Notes under the pieces: model-generated
Seen by the model: only the letters and a program-made list of their open reading frames with translations
What the model was told of the DNA's origin: nothing
The model's database searches: none
Assembly: GCA_017521875.1 (NCBI GenBank)
Contig: JAFXBH010000276.1
Coordinates: 1-7,410 of the forward strand
Direction of reading: 5' to 3'
Source of the DNA: Oscillospiraceae bacterium
GTDB lineage: Bacteria > Bacillota > Clostridia > Oscillospirales > Oscillospiraceae
Length of the DNA: 7,410 bases
Translations under genes and position numbers: made by a program
In this document: in pieces, positions 5,940 through 7,410 of the stretch
Position numbering within the stretch: position 1 is the first letter of the stretch
How the letters are laid out: every line of letters begins with the position of its first letter

Positions 5940-6911
5940 GTGTGTACAGCCATTTCTTTTCAATCTGCGGAACATTATTTCGGCCGCAACCTTGATTTTG
6001 AATTTGCATATCGTGAAAATGTTACAATTACACCAAGAAATTACCCTTTTCACTTCAAAATGGTTAAATCATTATATAACCATTTTTCAATTATCGGAAT
6101 GGCGATGGTAGATCATGGATACCCGCTTTATTTTGACGGAACAAACGAATACGGACTGAGCATGGCTGGCTTATATTTCCCGGGAAATGCAGTTTATTAT
6201 CCACCTGACAATAACCTTGATAACATCGCACCCTTTGAGTTTATACCATGGATATTGGCTCAGTGTAAAACTGCTGAAGAAGCATTGAAAAAGATTCAAA
6301 ATGTGAACCTGGTTGATATTGCTTATAACGATGCATTTCCCCTCAGTCCGCTCCATTGGATCGTTGATGATCATTTACAGTCAATCACAGTTGAACCCAC
6401 GGATAGCGGTCTGCAAATTTACGACAATCCTTACGGCGTTTTAACAAATAATCCACCATTTGATTATCATATTCAAAACATCTCCAACTATATCAACTTA
6501 ACCAGAGAAGAACCGGTAAACCGTTTCGCACCTGATTTGCAAATAAGATCTTATAGCCGCGGAATGGGCGGAATTGGCTTACCGGGGGATTTATCCTCTT
6601 CCTCCCGATTTATACGGGCAGCATTTACGAAATGGAACTCCGTCTGCGTAGATACTGATGAAGCCGGAATTACGCAGTTTTTCCACATTTTGAAATCTGT
6701 TTCTCAGCAGGAAGGCTGCGTAAGGGTCGGAGATGGATACGAAAAAACTTTATACACCAGTTGCTGCAACACTGATAAAGGTATCTATTATTATACCACT
6801 TACGAAAATTCACAAATTACAGGTATAAACATGCATCATACAGATTTAAACAGCGATCGGCTCTCTGTATATCCCCTGATTAAAAAACAACAAATCCGAT
6901 TTGATAATTAA
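5940..6911 (+). CDS. Choloylglycine hydrolase family Ntn hydrolase (bile salt hydrolase / penicillin V acylase type)
   Basis: A 323-residue protein of normal family length that hydrolyses an amide bond, typically glycine- or taurine-conjugated bile salts. The start is GTG 5940; removal of Met1 would expose the catalytic Cys2 (CTAISF). Other active-site residues are visible: R16 and D19 in FGRNLDFEF, N170/N171 in LTNNPPFDYH, and R223 in SSSRFIRAAF. FDGTNEYGLSMAG (65-77) is also family-typical. The next residues read LYFP, so position 79 is Tyr where most bile salt hydrolases have Asn; Tyr at this site is associated with penicillin V acylases. There is no signal peptide, so it is cytoplasmic. 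The gene is single, divergent from hdrB, and followed by a stem-loop. Sampled blocks at 6061-6120 and 6241-6300 contain only 32-33% G+C, lower than the neighbouring operon. The family is certain; the substrate is not. Confidence 0.93.
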   Translation: MCTAISFQSAEHYFGRNLDFEFAYRENVTITPRNYPFHFKMVKSLYNHFSIIGMAMVDHGYPLYFDGTNEYGLSMAGLYFPGNAVYYPPDNNLDNIAPFEFIPWILAQCKTAEEALKKIQNVNLVDIAYNDAFPLSPLHWIVDDHLQSITVEPTDSGLQIYDNPYGVLTNNPPFDYHIQNISNYINLTREEPVNRFAPDLQIRSYSRGMGGIGLPGDLSSSSRFIRAAFTKWNSVCVDTDEAGITQFFHILKSVSQQEGCVRVGDGYEKTLYTSCCNTDKGIYYYTTYENSQITGINMHHTDLNSDRLSVYPLIKKQQIRFDN

Positions 6912-6917
6912 AATCCC

Positions 6918-6940
6918 GGCTCTGAAATATGATCAGAGCC
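6918..6940 (+). terminator. Stem-loop after the hydrolase gene, possible terminator
   Basis: GGCTCTGA (6918-6925) pairs with TCAGAGCC (6933-6940), a perfect 8-bp stem with a 7-base loop, starting 7 bases after the stop codon. No T-run follows on the plus strand, so it is not a canonical intrinsic terminator. It may be a weak terminator or protect the mRNA 3' end. Confidence 0.45.
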
Positions 6941-7000
6941 AGTACATAATCAATAAAATGGATATTATTTAAACGAAACTAAAAATTTATAAAATAACAC

Positions 7001-7029
7001 TTTATTTACCGGTGCAATCGATATATAAT
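7001..7029 (+). promoter_or_regulatory. Probable proB promoter
   Basis: A perfect -10 TATAAT (7024-7029), a 17-base spacer, and a poor -35 TTTATT (7001-7006). The transcription start is expected near 7036, giving a leader of about 24 bases. That is too short for a T-box or riboswitch. Confidence 0.55.
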
Positions 7030-7047
7030 AAAGAAATACAGATACTT

Positions 7048-7052
7048 GGAGG
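7048..7052 (+). promoter_or_regulatory. proB ribosome binding site
   Basis: GGAGG, 7 bases before ATG 7060 and only 1 base before the in-frame ATG 7054. It supports the 7060 start. Confidence 0.75.
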
Positions 7053-7059
7053 TATGTCC

Positions 7060-7410
7060 ATGAGAATTGTAATCAAAATCGGCACAAGCACCCTTGCCTA
7101 CCCCACAGGCCATTTAAACATCCGCCGTGTGGAGGAACTTTGCAAGGTGATTAGTGATATCAAAAATGCCGGCAATCAGGTTATCGTCGTTTCTTCCGGC
7201 GCCATTGCTATGGGTGTTGGTAAATTGGGATTGCAGGAGCGCCCCAAGGATATTCCCACAAAACAAGCGGCAGCCGCTGTTGGTCAGTGTGAACTGATGT
7301 ACATATACGATAAATTATTCAGCGAATTTAATCATACTGTTGCTCAACTTTTGATTACCGGTGAAGATGTAGAAAATGATGTTCGCCACACCAATTTCAG
7401 CAACACTTTG
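7060..7410 (+). CDS. proB: Glutamate 5-kinase, N-terminal part
   Basis: 117 codons, open at the right edge. ProB phosphorylates the gamma-carboxyl of glutamate with ATP, the first step of proline biosynthesis in the cytosol. It is an amino-acid kinase fold protein. Visible motifs are IKIGTSTL (residues 5-12, with Lys6 at the ATP site), VVSSGAIAMG (43-52), AAAAVGQ (70-76) and LLITGEDVENDVRHTNFSNTL at the edge. These are characteristic of ProB rather than of other amino-acid kinases. ATG 7060 was chosen by its 7-base distance from GGAGG. The C-terminal half, including any PUA domain, is outside the window; proA is commonly downstream. It has its own promoter, so it is independent of the hydrolase gene. 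Confidence 0.95.
   Translation, partial: MRIVIKIGTSTLAYPTGHLNIRRVEELCKVISDIKNAGNQVIVVSSGAIAMGVGKLGLQERPKDIPTKQAAAAVGQCELMYIYDKLFSEFNHTVAQLLITGEDVENDVRHTNFSNTL

Noticed and set aside
6912..7059. A riboswitch or T-box upstream of proB
   Set aside because: The likely leader is only about 24 bases and no T-box or structured element is recognisable.

Overview
The window looks like chromosomal DNA of an anaerobic, low-to-moderate GC member of the Firmicutes, probably a gut clostridium. The evidence is strong AGGAGG-type ribosome binding sites, sigma-A type promoters, a redox operon made almost entirely of iron-sulfur flavoenzyme parts, and a bile-salt-hydrolase family gene next door. The taxonomic call is inference; there is no rRNA or marker gene here.

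Positions 1-5774, minus strand: a compact operon transcribed right to left, in the order hdrB, hdrC, hdrA, flxD (MvhD-like), flxC (FrhB-like with ferredoxin domains), flxB (AsrA-like), flxA (AsrB-like, cut by the left edge). Adjacent genes overlap by 1 to 16 bases or sit 11 bases apart, so this is one translationally coupled transcript. The set matches the HdrABC-FlxABCD complexes of anaerobic bacteria. In the accepted model, NADH electrons enter at FlxA, pass through FlxB/FlxC/FlxD to the HdrA flavin, and are bifurcated there: one branch goes to ferredoxin and the other through HdrC to the HdrB noncubane clusters and a disulfide-type acceptor. The acceptor in this organism is not evident, since no DsrC-like gene lies in the window. 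A good sigma-A promoter precedes hdrB at 5841-5869, and a possible 14-codon leader ORF lies between it and hdrB.

Positions 5781-5939: divergent intergenic region holding the hdr promoter, the possible leader ORF, and weaker promoter candidates for the rightward gene.

Positions 5940-6911, plus strand: a choloylglycine hydrolase family enzyme (bile salt hydrolase / penicillin V acylase type). It starts at GTG, so that Cys2 becomes the N-terminal nucleophile. It carries Tyr where typical bile salt hydrolases have Asn, so its substrate is uncertain. Parts of it are more AT-rich than the neighbouring operon. A stem-loop follows it at 6918-6940.

Positions 7060-7410, plus strand: the first 117 codons of proB (glutamate 5-kinase, proline biosynthesis), with its own promoter. 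It runs off the right edge.

No tRNA, rRNA, CRISPR array, insertion sequence or attachment site was seen.
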